A DNA stretch of 18,594 nt, taken from the NCBI GenBank assembly GCA_027339205.1, contig DAHWOV010000095.1, forward strand, positions 1 to 18,594. The letters are read 5' to 3'. Shown here piece after piece: positions 1 through 6,441 of the stretch. This DNA comes from JAJYVT01 sp027339205 (lineage in GTDB: Bacteria > Actinomycetota > Acidimicrobiia > Acidimicrobiales > RAAP-2). Position numbers and translations under genes: made by a program. The notes under the pieces were generated by a model, which saw nothing but the letters and a program-made list of their open reading frames with translations, was not told the DNA's origin and searched no databases. The first letter of the stretch is position 1; every line of letters starts with the position of its first letter.

Positions 1-105
1 CGGGCGGGCGCCACGTTCATCGACGGCAAGCTACAAGAAAGGAGCGATCAGTCGGGGCAAGAGACCGCCGACGCCGACGAAAACACCGGGTCCGTCGCAG
101 CCTGA
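1..105 (+). CDS. 3' end of an unidentified gene (partial)
   Basis: Reading frame 1 is open from the first base to a TGA at 103-105 and gives 34 residues. The segment begins around GATFIDGKLQE and ends in an acidic, Asp/Glu/Gln-rich tail. Third codon positions are mostly G or C, as in the genes around it, and the frame is more protein-like than the other two. The 5' part lies outside the window, so no family can be assigned. It could still be a chance open frame, since only 35 codons are visible. Confidence 0.45.
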   Translation, partial: RAGATFIDGKLQERSDQSGQETADADENTGSVAA

Positions 106-414
106 GTGAGATTTATCGTCCACAACTCTTGACAATGACTCCCCCCAGGTGACCGGCGAGCTTGAGCGCCGAGACGACCCGGACCCCCCGGCACCACCCC
201 GGGGGTCGTTGGCGTCCCTGGCGCCCCGACGCCCGGTGGTGTGGCGGGGCGGGCCGCCCGGCGCAGGGGCATGGGCCGATCGCCAGAGGCAGGGGCGGGG
301 CGGGGCGCCGTCAGGGGCGGGGCCGCCGCCCGGTGGTGAGGCGGACCCGACTCTCACACGGACCACAAGTGCGATGGCACCCCTCCGACGTGGTTCGCCG
401 CGTCGTCATCAGCT
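106..414. other. G-rich gap without a recognised gene; contains a G-quadruplex motif
   Basis: About 300 bases lie between the partial gene on the left and the convergent small membrane protein gene. Several short ORFs exist on both strands, but their translations are low-complexity Pro/Gly/Arg strings and look like shadows. A perfect TTGACA occurs at 129-134 but has no AT-containing -10 at the right distance. The notable content is a run of five GGGG blocks at 292-322, described separately. Confidence 0.6.
292..322 (+). other. Candidate G-quadruplex
   Basis: Five runs of four G occur at 292-295, 297-300, 302-305, 314-317 and 319-322. The loops are single C residues except for one of 8 nt. 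Four G4 tracts with one-base loops are the classic pattern for a stable quadruplex. Its position in the gap between convergent genes would suit a role in transcription stop or replication pausing, but that is inference. In such GC-rich DNA it may also be a by-product of composition. Confidence 0.4.
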
Positions 415-648
415 TCACACCGCTTCACGGCATTTGGTCGTGCTTCCACGCTGTCGAGCCTTGACTGGCGGATAGACGAACCGAGCGATCGTGGCCGACG
501 TCCAGCCCAACCACCAACCACCGAACACGAGCAGGATCTTGCGCAGCTTCTCCTTCTCACCAAGCGCGGCGAGAACTCCCAGGATCGCCGCCCATACGAT
601 GACGGAGCCGACGCTGTAGGCGGCATAGCTCTGTTGACGGATTCTCAC
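415..648 (-). CDS. Small two-helix membrane protein
   Basis: This 77-residue protein starts at GTG 648. An AGGAGG Shine-Dalgarno sequence (complement of 657-662) sits about 8 nt upstream and decides the start. Two hydrophobic segments are visible, at about residues 11-29 (ending in ILGVLAAL) and 37-55 (KILLVFGGWWLGWTSA), separated by a charged loop EKEKLRK. The C-terminus is basic. I recognise no family. The double Trp in the second helix and the short length suggest a small integral membrane protein of unknown role. It is divergent from the gene starting at 687, with only 38 bases between the two starts. Confidence 0.7.
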   Translation of the reverse strand: MRIRQQSYAAYSVGSVIVWAAILGVLAALGEKEKLRKILLVFGGWWLGWTSATIARFVYPPVKARQRGSTTKCREAV

Positions 649-686
649 CTCTTCGTCCTCCTCTCGGTCGACGGACAGGGGCCACT

Positions 687-1403
687 GTGTCAGGAACGCT
701 CAGATTGACCCGAGAAGGTGTCGGGATAGAGCTCCGACGTGGATCGTTCGAGGTCACACTGGACGGCGGGATCGTCGCCGCAATCGAGCGAGGTGACAGG
801 TTCGAGGCTCCACTGGAGCGGGGGGATCACCGCCTGCAAATTCGGGCAGGCCGCTACTCGAGCCGACCCCACGACCTCGTCAGCGTCCAAGGCGAAGTCG
901 TCAATTTCCGCCGTCACGGAGCCATGATGTGGCCGCGGTACGTCGCGTCCATCGTCGGGCCGGACTTGGCGATGGCGCTCCATCGCGAGCAGCCGGCTCA
1001 GCAGACCGCGCGGACAGCACGGCGGCAAAGTCGGCCAGTTCGAGGGCTCGAAGAAGGGCTCGTGCGCGCAGACGGTCGTTGCGGACACCGCGGCGTCGGT
1101 GAGCAGAAGGCCGGTCTCCGTGCGCATGCAATCGGTCTCGGCCTTCGCCAAGTCCGGAGTGCGCCTGCAATGGGTTCGCGCGTCTGCGACGCGCAGTCGG
1201 TACTGGCCGTCTGGGACACGACACCTACAATCGCCGCCCATGGGACTGGCCGATTCCACCCCCGCCCTGCTCGAGTACGTGTGGCCGCGGATACGGGGCC
1301 GCCTCGATGGCATGACCGACGACGAGTACCTGTGGCAGCCAGCCCCAGGATGTTGGAGCGTGCACCTCGCCGCATCTGGAAAGTGGGAGGCGGAGGTCGC
1401 TGA
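687..1403 (+). CDS. Conserved small actinobacterial-type protein with an over-extended C-terminus
   Basis: The first ~100 residues (to about position 990) look like a compact beta-rich domain: TLRLTREGVGIELRRG, a repeated charged/Gly pattern, then VNFRRHGAMMWPRYVASIVG and PDLAMALHRE. From memory this resembles a small, unnamed actinobacterial family that normally ends near that last motif. Here no stop follows, and the frame continues for a further ~137 residues of Arg/Pro/Ala-rich sequence. It overlaps the DinB-like gene (starting 1240) by 164 bases in a different frame. The tail is therefore probably not native: a lost stop codon or a frameshift near 990-1000 would explain it. The start is GTG 687 with no clear Shine-Dalgarno. 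Function is unknown. Confidence 0.55.
   Translation: MSGTLRLTREGVGIELRRGSFEVTLDGGIVAAIERGDRFEAPLERGDHRLQIRAGRYSSRPHDLVSVQGEVVNFRRHGAMMWPRYVASIVGPDLAMALHREQPAQQTARTARRQSRPVRGLEEGLVRADGRCGHRGVGEQKAGLRAHAIGLGLRQVRSAPAMGSRVCDAQSVLAVWDTTPTIAAHGTGRFHPRPARVRVAADTGPPRWHDRRRVPVAASPRMLERAPRRIWKVGGGGR
991..1239. other. Stretch between two plus-strand genes with ambiguous coding signal
   Basis: This segment lies between the recognisable part of the 687 gene and the DinB-like start. On the minus strand a frame reading through about 1190-990 has high GC at third positions and includes varied residues (ETDCM, CAHEPFFEPSNWP). No start with a ribosome binding site is visible and no family is recognised. It may be the remnant of a gene or a compositional accident. 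Confidence 0.25.
1225..1230 (+). promoter_or_regulatory. -10 element of a probable leaderless promoter (DinB-like gene)
   Basis: TACAAT ends ten bases before the ATG at 1240. In actinobacteria a TANNNT this close places the transcript start almost on the start codon, giving a leaderless mRNA. No convincing -35 is seen and there is no Shine-Dalgarno before 1240, which fits. Confidence 0.45.
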
Positions 1404-1794
1404 TCCAGCACCCGAGCCACCTCCGGTGACGACCATTGCTTGGCGATCGTGGCACATCGGGAGCCAGTGCCTCGGTGGGTTCGCCGAGTTGCTCTTTGAC
1501 ACCCATCCACTCGCACTGGAACGCCTCGAGTGGTACCCGACAGCCAGCGCAGCCTGCGAGGCACTGGACCAAGCCTGGTCGGGCTTCCTCTCGGGCTGCC
1601 GCGAGCTCGACGACGACACGATGGCCATCAAGCTCGGCCCGAGCTGGGGACCGTACGCTGAGAGGAACAGGGCAGACGCCTTATTGCACGTCGCCGACGA
1701 GATCATTCACCACGGCGCAGAGGTCGCACTGCTGCGCGACCTGTACGCAGCGACCGAGGGTCGATTGCTGGCGGAGCTCGACCGGGCCGACTGA
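1240..1794 (+). CDS. DinB-like / damage-inducible four-helix-bundle protein
   Basis: The protein has 184 residues. DinB-like (YfiT/DinB superfamily) proteins are four-helix bundles that bind a metal through three histidines; many are thiol-dependent transferases or have unknown substrates. Here the pattern includes AWRSWHIGSQ (His72) and HVADEIIHHGAEVALLRDLY (residues 150-169, with His157/158), which matches the C-terminal metal-binding helix of this family. The N-terminal region has LDGMTDDEYLWQPAPGCWS, the usual stretch after helix 1. I chose ATG 1240 because homology begins there and TACAAT lies just upstream; the frame is open further upstream (to 1099) but that part looks non-coding. It converges on the dehydrogenase gene at 1988. 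The substrate is unknown. Confidence 0.85.
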   Translation: MGLADSTPALLEYVWPRIRGRLDGMTDDEYLWQPAPGCWSVHLAASGKWEAEVADPAPEPPPVTTIAWRSWHIGSQCLGGFAELLFDTHPLALERLEWYPTASAACEALDQAWSGFLSGCRELDDDTMAIKLGPSWGPYAERNRADALLHVADEIIHHGAEVALLRDLYAATEGRLLAELDRAD

Positions 1795-1920
1795 GGCAAG
1801 TTCCGGTCTGTCCCCTCCGTCGAGTCCCGTTCTCACGGATCTGCTGCTGGTCAACTTTGCGCGCTCGTTCTCCCGTGAGGTGTCAAGCCAAGGCGTAGCT
1901 GTCGACGGACGCCGTGACCC

Positions 1921-1975
1921 GCGCGGCCAGCGCGCGGCCAGCGCGCGGCCCGCGCGCGGCCAGCGCGTGGCCGGA
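1921..1975. repeat. 9-11 bp GC-rich tandem repeat with a perfect GC palindrome
   Basis: Units of GCGCGGCCA recur about five times in the gap between the convergent DinB-like and dehydrogenase genes. Within it GCGCGCGG at 1941-1948 and CCGCGCGC at 1950-1957 form an inverted repeat with one base between the arms. The alternating GC steps could extrude a hairpin or adopt Z-form DNA. Its place between two convergent stops suits a bidirectional terminator without a T-tract, which is inference. Confidence 0.55.
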
Positions 1976-1987
1976 TCGTTGCCCTCG

Positions 1988-2887
1988 TCATCGTGGGACT
2001 TTGGCTTCTCCACCCGTGTAGTCGTAGAAGCCCCGCCCGGTCTTCTTCCCGAGCAACCCTGCGTCCACCATCCGCGCGAGGAGCGGCGGCGGCGCGTAGA
2101 GAGGCTCCTTAAACTCTTGGTACAGCGAATTGGCTACCGCCATGGTGGTGTCCAGACCGATCAGATCGGTCAAGGCAAGCGGCCCCATGGGATGCGCGCA
2201 CCCCCGTACCATGCCCGTATCGATGTCCTCCGGGGTCGCGAAGCCAGATTCCATCATGCGAATTGCCGACAACAGGTAGGGAATGAGCAATGCGTTCACG
2301 ATGAACCCCGCACGATCCTTGGATCGAATGGCTTGCTTGCCAAGCGCGTCGACAGCGAAGTCTTCGGCGCGGGTAACAGCCTCTTCGGAGCTCAGGAGCG
2401 ATGCGACGATCTCGATCAGTGGCAGGATCGGGACCGGGTTGAAAAAGTGCATTCCGACAACCTGCTCGGGCCGTTCGGTCGCCATTGCCAGCTTCATGAT
2501 CGGAATGGAGGAGGTGTTCGAGGTAAGCAGGGCGTCGGGTGCCTCCACGACTTTGTCGAGAGCCTCGAAGACACGGAGCTTCTCGGGCTCTGCCTCGACG
2601 ACGGCTTCGACGACGAGCTGGCGATCGGCGAGAGCGCCGATGTCCGTCCCGAGCTCGATGCGCTCGAGCGTGGCGAGGCCCTCCTCCTCGGAGAGCTTCC
2701 CGGCGGAGACCGCGCGCTTCACCGACGTCTCTATCCGGTTCCTCCCGCGTGCGAGCGCCCCGGCGTCGACCTCGACGACCGTCACCGACCTCCCGTTGCG
2801 AGCGCAGACCTCGGCGATGCCCGAACCCATGAGCCCGCAGCCGACCACACCGACCCGTTGGATCTCCTCAGCTCCCACCACGACCAC
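1988..2887 (-). CDS. 3-hydroxyacyl-CoA (3-hydroxybutyryl-CoA) dehydrogenase
   Basis: The 299-residue protein has the length of single-domain bacterial enzymes that oxidise (S)-3-hydroxyacyl-CoA with NAD+ in fatty-acid degradation or butyrate metabolism. The N-terminal Rossmann motif is VGVVGCGLMGSGIAEV (residues 12-27, GxGxxG). The catalytic set is in place: Ser126 in TSNTSS, His147 in GMHFFNPVP, Glu159 in PLIEIV and Asn198 in GFIVNALL. The His-Glu spacing of 12 equals that of the human enzyme. The C-terminal dimer domain has HPMGPLALTDLIGLD and GLLGKKTGRGFYDY. The start is GTG 2887; in-frame GTGs at 2881 and 2878 are also possible, with an AGAGAGG-like site just upstream. It resembles the paaH/hbd/fadB2 group, but I cannot say which. 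It is a lone gene convergent with the DinB-like gene. Confidence 0.95.
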   Translation of the reverse strand: MVVVGAEEIQRVGVVGCGLMGSGIAEVCARNGRSVTVVEVDAGALARGRNRIETSVKRAVSAGKLSEEEGLATLERIELGTDIGALADRQLVVEAVVEAEPEKLRVFEALDKVVEAPDALLTSNTSSIPIMKLAMATERPEQVVGMHFFNPVPILPLIEIVASLLSSEEAVTRAEDFAVDALGKQAIRSKDRAGFIVNALLIPYLLSAIRMMESGFATPEDIDTGMVRGCAHPMGPLALTDLIGLDTTMAVANSLYQEFKEPLYAPPPLLARMVDAGLLGKKTGRGFYDYTGGEAKVPR

Positions 2888-3093
2888 CTCTCTCGGCGCC
2901 CATCACGTGGGCATTCCCTCGGCTTTCCTTTGGACGTCGACCATCGTCCGCGCGGCGACGACGACGACGACGGCGATTGTCGTTCGATCTCGAAGGATCC
3001 TACCGGCGGGACCTTGACAGGGGCCGACGGCAAGTTTGCGTTGCGCTGGTCGCCGTGTGGGCAGCGTCGCCGCGTCCGCCGGGTCTCCGCGCT

Positions 3094-3129
3094 CACCGCG
3101 CCCACCACGTCCACCGCGCCCACCGCGCC
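3094..3129 (+). repeat. 9-bp tandem repeat, four copies
   Basis: CACCGCGCC occurs at 3094, 3112 and 3121, with a variant copy CACCACGTC at 3103. The period is exactly nine bases. The unit is unrelated to the 14-bp repeat that follows. Confidence 0.7.
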
Positions 3130-3240
3130 CACCCTCAGAAGGCCCAGAACCCCCCGGTGAGATGATCCGCGACCGTGAGTCGGCCGCCTCGGCGGAAGGT
3201 GTGGGCGGGGCAACAGCAATAAGGTTCAGACAGCAAAGAC

Positions 3241-3324
3241 GGATGCCCGACGAGGGATGCCCGACGAGGGATGCCCAAAGACGGATGCCCGAAGAGGGAT
3301 GCCCGACGACGGATGCCCGAAAAG
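3241..3324 (+). repeat. 14-bp tandem repeat, six copies, each with an ATG
   Basis: Units beginning GGATGCCC lie at 3241, 3255, 3269, 3283, 3297 and 3311, an exact 14-base period with the consensus GGATGCCCGACGAG. Every unit contains ATGCCC. Because 14 is not a multiple of three, successive ATGs fall in different frames; those at 3271 and 3313 are in frame with the nitroreductase gene at 3349. The array ends 24 bases before that gene's start codon. Confidence 0.9.
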
Positions 3325-3334
3325 CGAGAGCCGC

Positions 3335-3341
3335 AAGGAGG
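3335..3341 (+). promoter_or_regulatory. Shine-Dalgarno that fixes the nitroreductase start
   Basis: AAGGAGG lies seven bases before ATG 3349. It decides between 3349 and the in-frame upstream ATGs at 3271 and 3313 inside the 14-bp repeat. Confidence 0.8.
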
Positions 3342-3348
3342 TCTCAAG

Positions 3349-3801
3349 ATGCCCCTCACTGGGGAGTACGAGCCGTCACCGTCCGAGTGGGTGCGCGACC
3401 AGGTCGCCGAGTACGAGGCCTCGGGCGGGACGCGTGGCAACACGCTGCGTGACACCGGGCTGCCCGTCGTCATCATCACCACCCGAGGTGCCAAGACGGG
3501 AAAGCTCCGGAAGTTCGCCCTGATGCGCGTGGAGCACAACGGCGAGTATGCGCTCGTCGCGTCGAAAGGCGGCGCTCCCGATCACCCCCAGTGGTACTGG
3601 AACCTGAAGGCCGACCCGGATGCGTTGATGATCCAGGACGGCCCCGAGGCATTCGACTTCGTCGCTCGAGAGGTCACCGGCGACGACAAGGCCGAGTGGT
3701 GGCGACGTGCGGTCGAGGCGTACCCCCCTTATGCCGAGTACCAGGAGAGCACCACCCGCGAGATCCCTGTCTTCGTCGCCCGCCGCGCGGAGCCACGCTG
3801 A
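3349..3801 (+). CDS. Deazaflavin (F420)-dependent nitroreductase family protein
   Basis: The 150-residue protein belongs to the Ddn/FDOR-A split-barrel family, which uses reduced coenzyme F420 to reduce nitroimidazoles, quinones and similar compounds. Diagnostic segments are visible in order: TTRGAKTGKLRKFALMR (44-60), ALVASKGGAPDHPQWYWNLKADP (68-90; the Gly-Gly-x-Pro-x-His-Pro-x-Trp core) and AYPPYAEYQ (124-132) near the C-terminus. Length and order are normal for the family. The start is ATG 3349, set by AAGGAGG; the frame is open back to 3271 but that part is translated repeat. The gene stands alone. Its presence implies that the host makes F420, typical of actinobacteria. The physiological substrate cannot be read from the sequence. 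Confidence 0.93.
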   Translation: MPLTGEYEPSPSEWVRDQVAEYEASGGTRGNTLRDTGLPVVIITTRGAKTGKLRKFALMRVEHNGEYALVASKGGAPDHPQWYWNLKADPDALMIQDGPEAFDFVAREVTGDDKAEWWRRAVEAYPPYAEYQESTTREIPVFVARRAEPR

Positions 3802-4121
3802 AGGCCTCGTAGCCCGCGGCGGCGCAGCCTGGACCCTCGCACGGTCGACCGCGGCACCGTCGCCCGTCCCCGTCCGGACAAGGTCAGCCGCGCAACTTGC
3901 GGGCTGCGCTGTTCTCGTTGGCGCATCTCGCCTCCGCGCATCTCGCCTGCGCGCGCCTCTCCTTGGTGCGTCACCGAGAGGCGGTCAACCTCCTACGGGG
4001 CGTCACCCAGATCTTTGGCTCGACCGCGTCGATCCATGGCGAAGCGATGAACCGTCTCCTCGAGAGAATGTTCTTCCCAAAGGTCGAGTGATGAGGGCCG
4101 CCGCGTCGGTGCCGCCAGACC
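3802..4121. other. Convergent gap of 320 bases
   Basis: The nitroreductase (+) and the flippase-like gene (-) converge here. A 15-bp direct duplication (GCGCATCTCGCCTCC and GCGCATCTCGCCTGC) lies at 3921-3935 and 3936-3950. A possible small plus-strand ORF, 3897-4091, is listed separately. I see no clear terminator hairpin with a T-run. Confidence 0.5.
3897..4091 (+). CDS. Possible small ORF or gene remnant
   Basis: The ORF encodes 64 residues from TTG 3897 and ends at TGA 4089-4091. Its second half (VNLLRGVTQIFGSTASIHGEA, then MNRLLERMFFP) has a natural residue mix and mostly G/C third positions, unlike the obvious shadow ORFs nearby. The first half includes the translated 15-bp duplication (AHLASAHLACA). 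No ribosome binding site supports the TTG, and a GTG at 3966 is an alternative start. No family is recognised. It may be the 3' remnant of a decayed gene. Confidence 0.25.
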   Translation: MRAALFSLAHLASAHLACARLSLVRHREAVNLLRGVTQIFGSTASIHGEAMNRLLERMFFPKVE

Positions 4122-5501
4122 TCACTCGGCGGCCCGCCCGTTAGGTTCGCCAGCACCCCCGTCGTGCTCGCCAGCACCCCCGTCGTGCTCGCCAGCGCGC
4201 CCGTCGGGCTCGCCAGCGCGCCCATCGGGCTCGGCGTGCCCCGCGCAAGGGTCGGCATCAGTTGCGCCGGGCTCGGCGTGGCCCGCGCCGGCCACGGTGT
4301 CCCGCCTGCCAGGGTGGGCCCTGCTCGCGAGCGCGGCGGCAATGCCGGTGAGGCGCGCCTGCGTCGGGTGGCGACGGTGAACGACGACGAGCGCGAGGCT
4401 CCCGATCCCCGCCATGCCGAGCGTCGTGACAAGCCGGTAGACCACGGTCGCGATGACCGCGTCACCCGCCGGGGTCCCCGAGAGGGTGAGGGCACCGATC
4501 ATCCCTCCCTCGACGAAGCCGATGCCGCCGGGCACCGGCGCGAGCGAGCCTGCCACCTGCGAGACCGCGTACGCGAACAGCAGCGCCCGCCACGGCACCG
4601 GCAACGCGAGGCTCGCGAACCCCGTCGCGAGCACCACGACGTCGAGGGCCCAATTGGCGATGCTCAACCCGTACACCGCCGCCCCACCGGGTACGGTCGC
4701 CCGGAAGTGCGCGACGTCGTCCGCATGCCGGACGGCGCGCCGCGCCAGCCGCAGGCCCGGCACCGGCCACCGATGCTCGTGCTCCAGCCAGCCCTTGACG
4801 GCCGCGAGGCGGTGCACCACCACGACGCCCGCCGCCGCCGCGCCCGCCAGGACCACGAGCAGGCCGGCGAAGGCCCCCGGAGCGAGTAGCCCCGCGACCG
4901 CCGCGCCGACGAGGCACAGGAACAAGACGGAGATGGCGGCCGTGAAACCCCCAGCGAGGACAGCCCAGAGCGCGAGGGGCAGCGGGACCCCGTGACGGCG
5001 GTACTGCGTGACCAGCCAGCCGCTCGAGGGCGCGGTGCCGCCGGGCACCAAGTTGGAGATGCCAGTCGCCGCGACGGTCAGGCTCACGATCGTGCGCCGC
5101 GTCATGTGCGCTCCCCCCGCGGCCAGCAAGCGGCGCTGGACCAGCGCGTACGCGAGGAAGGAGACCCCTTCGGCGGCGAACGCCGCGGGGAGCCACACGA
5201 GTCCACTCAGACGTATGCGGTGCGCCGCCGTGTCGAGATCACCCCGGATGCGGTAGAGCAGCAGCCCGAAGGCGACCACGATCACGATCACGAGCAGCAC
5301 CTTGGGTGGCGGCAGCCACTTCGGCCATCTCCACCTGCCGAAGCGCCGGCCCGCGCCGCCGGGAGCCGGGGGTGCGCCGGGAGCCGTGGGCGGGCCGGGA
5401 GCCGTGGGTGCGCCGGGAGCCATGGGTGCCACACCTACCTCGCCGCCGTCGGCCGTCAGGGGAGCCGGGCCTCGGGTGGGGGTGGGCTCGCCGAGAGGCA
5501 T
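4122..5501 (-). CDS. Flippase-like / lysylphosphatidylglycerol synthase transmembrane-type protein (TIGR00374/UPF0104 family)
   Basis: The 459-residue polytopic membrane protein has helices starting at about residue 67 (KVLLVIVIVVAFGLLLY). Family marks are NLVPGGTAPSSGWLVTQYRRHG in the middle and AYAVSQVAGSLAPVPGGIGF followed by VEGGMIGALTLSG near the C-terminus, the conserved PGGxGxxE motif. Members move or modify lipids; the C-terminal lysyltransferase domain of MprF is absent, so this is only the membrane domain. I start at ATG 5501 (MPLGEPTPTR), with GAGGAGGG some 13 bases upstream; the open frame extends to 5645 but that part looks non-native. Both ends are repeat-coded: the N-terminus repeats APGAPT (18-bp DNA repeat) and the C-terminus repeats GEHDGGA/GEPDGRA (21-bp repeat). 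Both tails are probably cytosolic and disordered. Confidence 0.85.
   Translation of the reverse strand: MPLGEPTPTRGPAPLTADGGEVGVAPMAPGAPTAPGPPTAPGAPPAPGGAGRRFGRWRWPKWLPPPKVLLVIVIVVAFGLLLYRIRGDLDTAAHRIRLSGLVWLPAAFAAEGVSFLAYALVQRRLLAAGGAHMTRRTIVSLTVAATGISNLVPGGTAPSSGWLVTQYRRHGVPLPLALWAVLAGGFTAAISVLFLCLVGAAVAGLLAPGAFAGLLVVLAGAAAAGVVVVHRLAAVKGWLEHEHRWPVPGLRLARRAVRHADDVAHFRATVPGGAAVYGLSIANWALDVVVLATGFASLALPVPWRALLFAYAVSQVAGSLAPVPGGIGFVEGGMIGALTLSGTPAGDAVIATVVYRLVTTLGMAGIGSLALVVVHRRHPTQARLTGIAAALASRAHPGRRDTVAGAGHAEPGATDADPCAGHAEPDGRAGEPDGRAGEHDGGAGEHDGGAGEPNGRAAE
4148..4231 (-). repeat. 21-bp tandem repeat coding the C-terminus of the flippase-like protein
   Basis: Four contiguous 21-bp units start at 4148, 4169, 4190 and 4211; the first two are identical and the others differ by a few bases. 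Each adds seven residues of the type GEHDGGA or GEPDGRA. Copy-number change would keep the frame. The array ends 26 bases before the stop codon. Confidence 0.9.
5359..5430 (-). repeat. 18-bp tandem repeat coding the N-terminal tail of the flippase-like protein
   Basis: Four 18-bp units begin CCGGGAGCC on the plus strand at 5359, 5377, 5395 and 5413. They encode six-residue APGAPT-like steps ahead of the first membrane helix. The unit is unrelated to the 21-bp C-terminal array of the same gene. Confidence 0.85.
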
Positions 5502-5655
5502 TGCCGACGATATTCCCTCCTCACTCGCGCTCGCTCGGCACGGGCGGGTCACCGCCACATCAGCGCGTCGCGCCGCTCCCCGCCTCCAAGGGCTGGCCCG
5601 ACCTGACCAGCGCGGCTGCGCGGCAGTGGCTGTCCCCCTGCGCACCGGCCCAGCC

Positions 5656-6414
5656 TCAGCGGTATGACGTGCCCGGCGCGAGGCGAAGCTCGTCCACCTG
5701 AGCAGGGTCGTGCCCGTAGATCATGAGCGCGTCCCGCTCGTCGGCGAGGCTGCGGAGCCGGTAGGCGCTTTCGCGGGCGGTCGCCGGGTCCGCCTGTCCG
5801 TCCCAAGCGTCGTAGTCGAAGTTGTCCTGGCAGTAGACGGCGTCTCCGCACACGACCACGGTGCCGGTCTCGGGAAGCTCCAGGACGAGCGACTGGTGGC
5901 CGGTGCAGTGACCGGGCGTGTGCCGCACTTCGATGCCGTCGAAGAGCGCGCAGTCCCCCTCGAGGAGCTCGTAGCGCAAGGACGGAAGGTTCCAGTACTG
6001 GTTGGGGAAGCTCGGGTTCCCCTTGGCGTGCTCGTACTGGTCCCGCTGGACGAAGAACGTCGCACGCCCGAGCAGGTCGTTGTTGCCCGCATGGTCGAAG
6101 TGGAGGTGGGTGTTGACGACGTAATCGATGTCCTGGGGGGCGCACCCGAGCTGCGCGAGGCGGAAGACGAGGGTGTCCTCCTTGCGCATCACAGGGATGA
6201 GGGCGTCGGCCGTCGGCGTGCCGCGCCACGTCGCGTCGGGGTCCTCGACGTGGACACGGCTCATGCCCGTGTCCACGAGCAGCAACCGGTCGTCATCGCA
6301 GCGCACCAGGTAGGCGTACACCGGGATGTGGAAGCGCCTCGCGTCTCGCACGCCCGGTGCGATCACCTCGTAGTTGCAGCAGCAAGCGCCCAATGGCAGC
6401 ACGAACAGCTCCAC
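5656..6414 (-). CDS. MBL-fold hydrolase, N-acyl homoserine lactonase-like
   Basis: The 252-residue protein has the metallo-beta-lactamase signature THLHFDHAG, with His103, His105, Asp107 and His108. Further metal ligands are His169 (TPGHCTGHQSL), Asp191 (VVCGDAVY) and His235 (MIYGHDP). This full set, together with VDTGMS near residue 48 and the long insert FVQRDQYEHAK...NQYWNLP, is the layout of the AiiA-like lactonase group, which opens lactone rings and includes quorum-quenching enzymes. Many relatives act on other lactones or esters, so activity on acyl-homoserine lactone is not established. The start is GTG 6414 with GGGGAGG four bases upstream. The gene lies just 27 bases beyond the pbpA stop on the same strand, so it may be co-transcribed with pbpA. 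Confidence 0.88.
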   Translation of the reverse strand: MELFVLPLGACCCNYEVIAPGVRDARRFHIPVYAYLVRCDDDRLLLVDTGMSRVHVEDPDATWRGTPTADALIPVMRKEDTLVFRLAQLGCAPQDIDYVVNTHLHFDHAGNNDLLGRATFFVQRDQYEHAKGNPSFPNQYWNLPSLRYELLEGDCALFDGIEVRHTPGHCTGHQSLVLELPETGTVVVCGDAVYCQDNFDYDAWDGQADPATARESAYRLRSLADERDALMIYGHDPAQVDELRLAPGTSYR

Positions 6415-6441
6415 GCGACCTCCCCTGTGCCGCGCGGGACC

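Larger units (their letters stand above)
2888..3348. other. Divergent gap with two tandem repeats
   Basis: This 461-base gap holds the promoters of the dehydrogenase (-) and the nitroreductase (+). Short ORFs in it give Arg/Pro/Thr-rich translations and look spurious. Two tandem repeats occupy 3094-3129 and 3241-3324 and are listed separately. TTGACA occurs at 3014-3019 on the plus strand but has no convincing -10 17-18 bases downstream. Confidence 0.5.

Noticed and set aside
129..134. TTGACA as a -35 box
   Set aside because: The sequence 16-19 bases downstream is GC-only and no gene start follows on the plus strand.
800..826. tRNA T-loop-like GGTTCGAGGCTCC
   Set aside because: No acceptor, D or anticodon stems can be formed around it, and it lies inside the conserved 687 coding region.
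690..1706. A 338-codon minus-strand open frame
   Set aside because: It lies opposite the conserved 687 gene and the DinB-like gene. Only its middle (about 990-1190) has any coding look, without a start signal.
1436..3160. A 574-codon plus-strand open frame
   Set aside because: It is antisense to the 3-hydroxyacyl-CoA dehydrogenase and overlaps the DinB-like gene. Both are clearly recognised, and the translation is Arg/Pro-rich.
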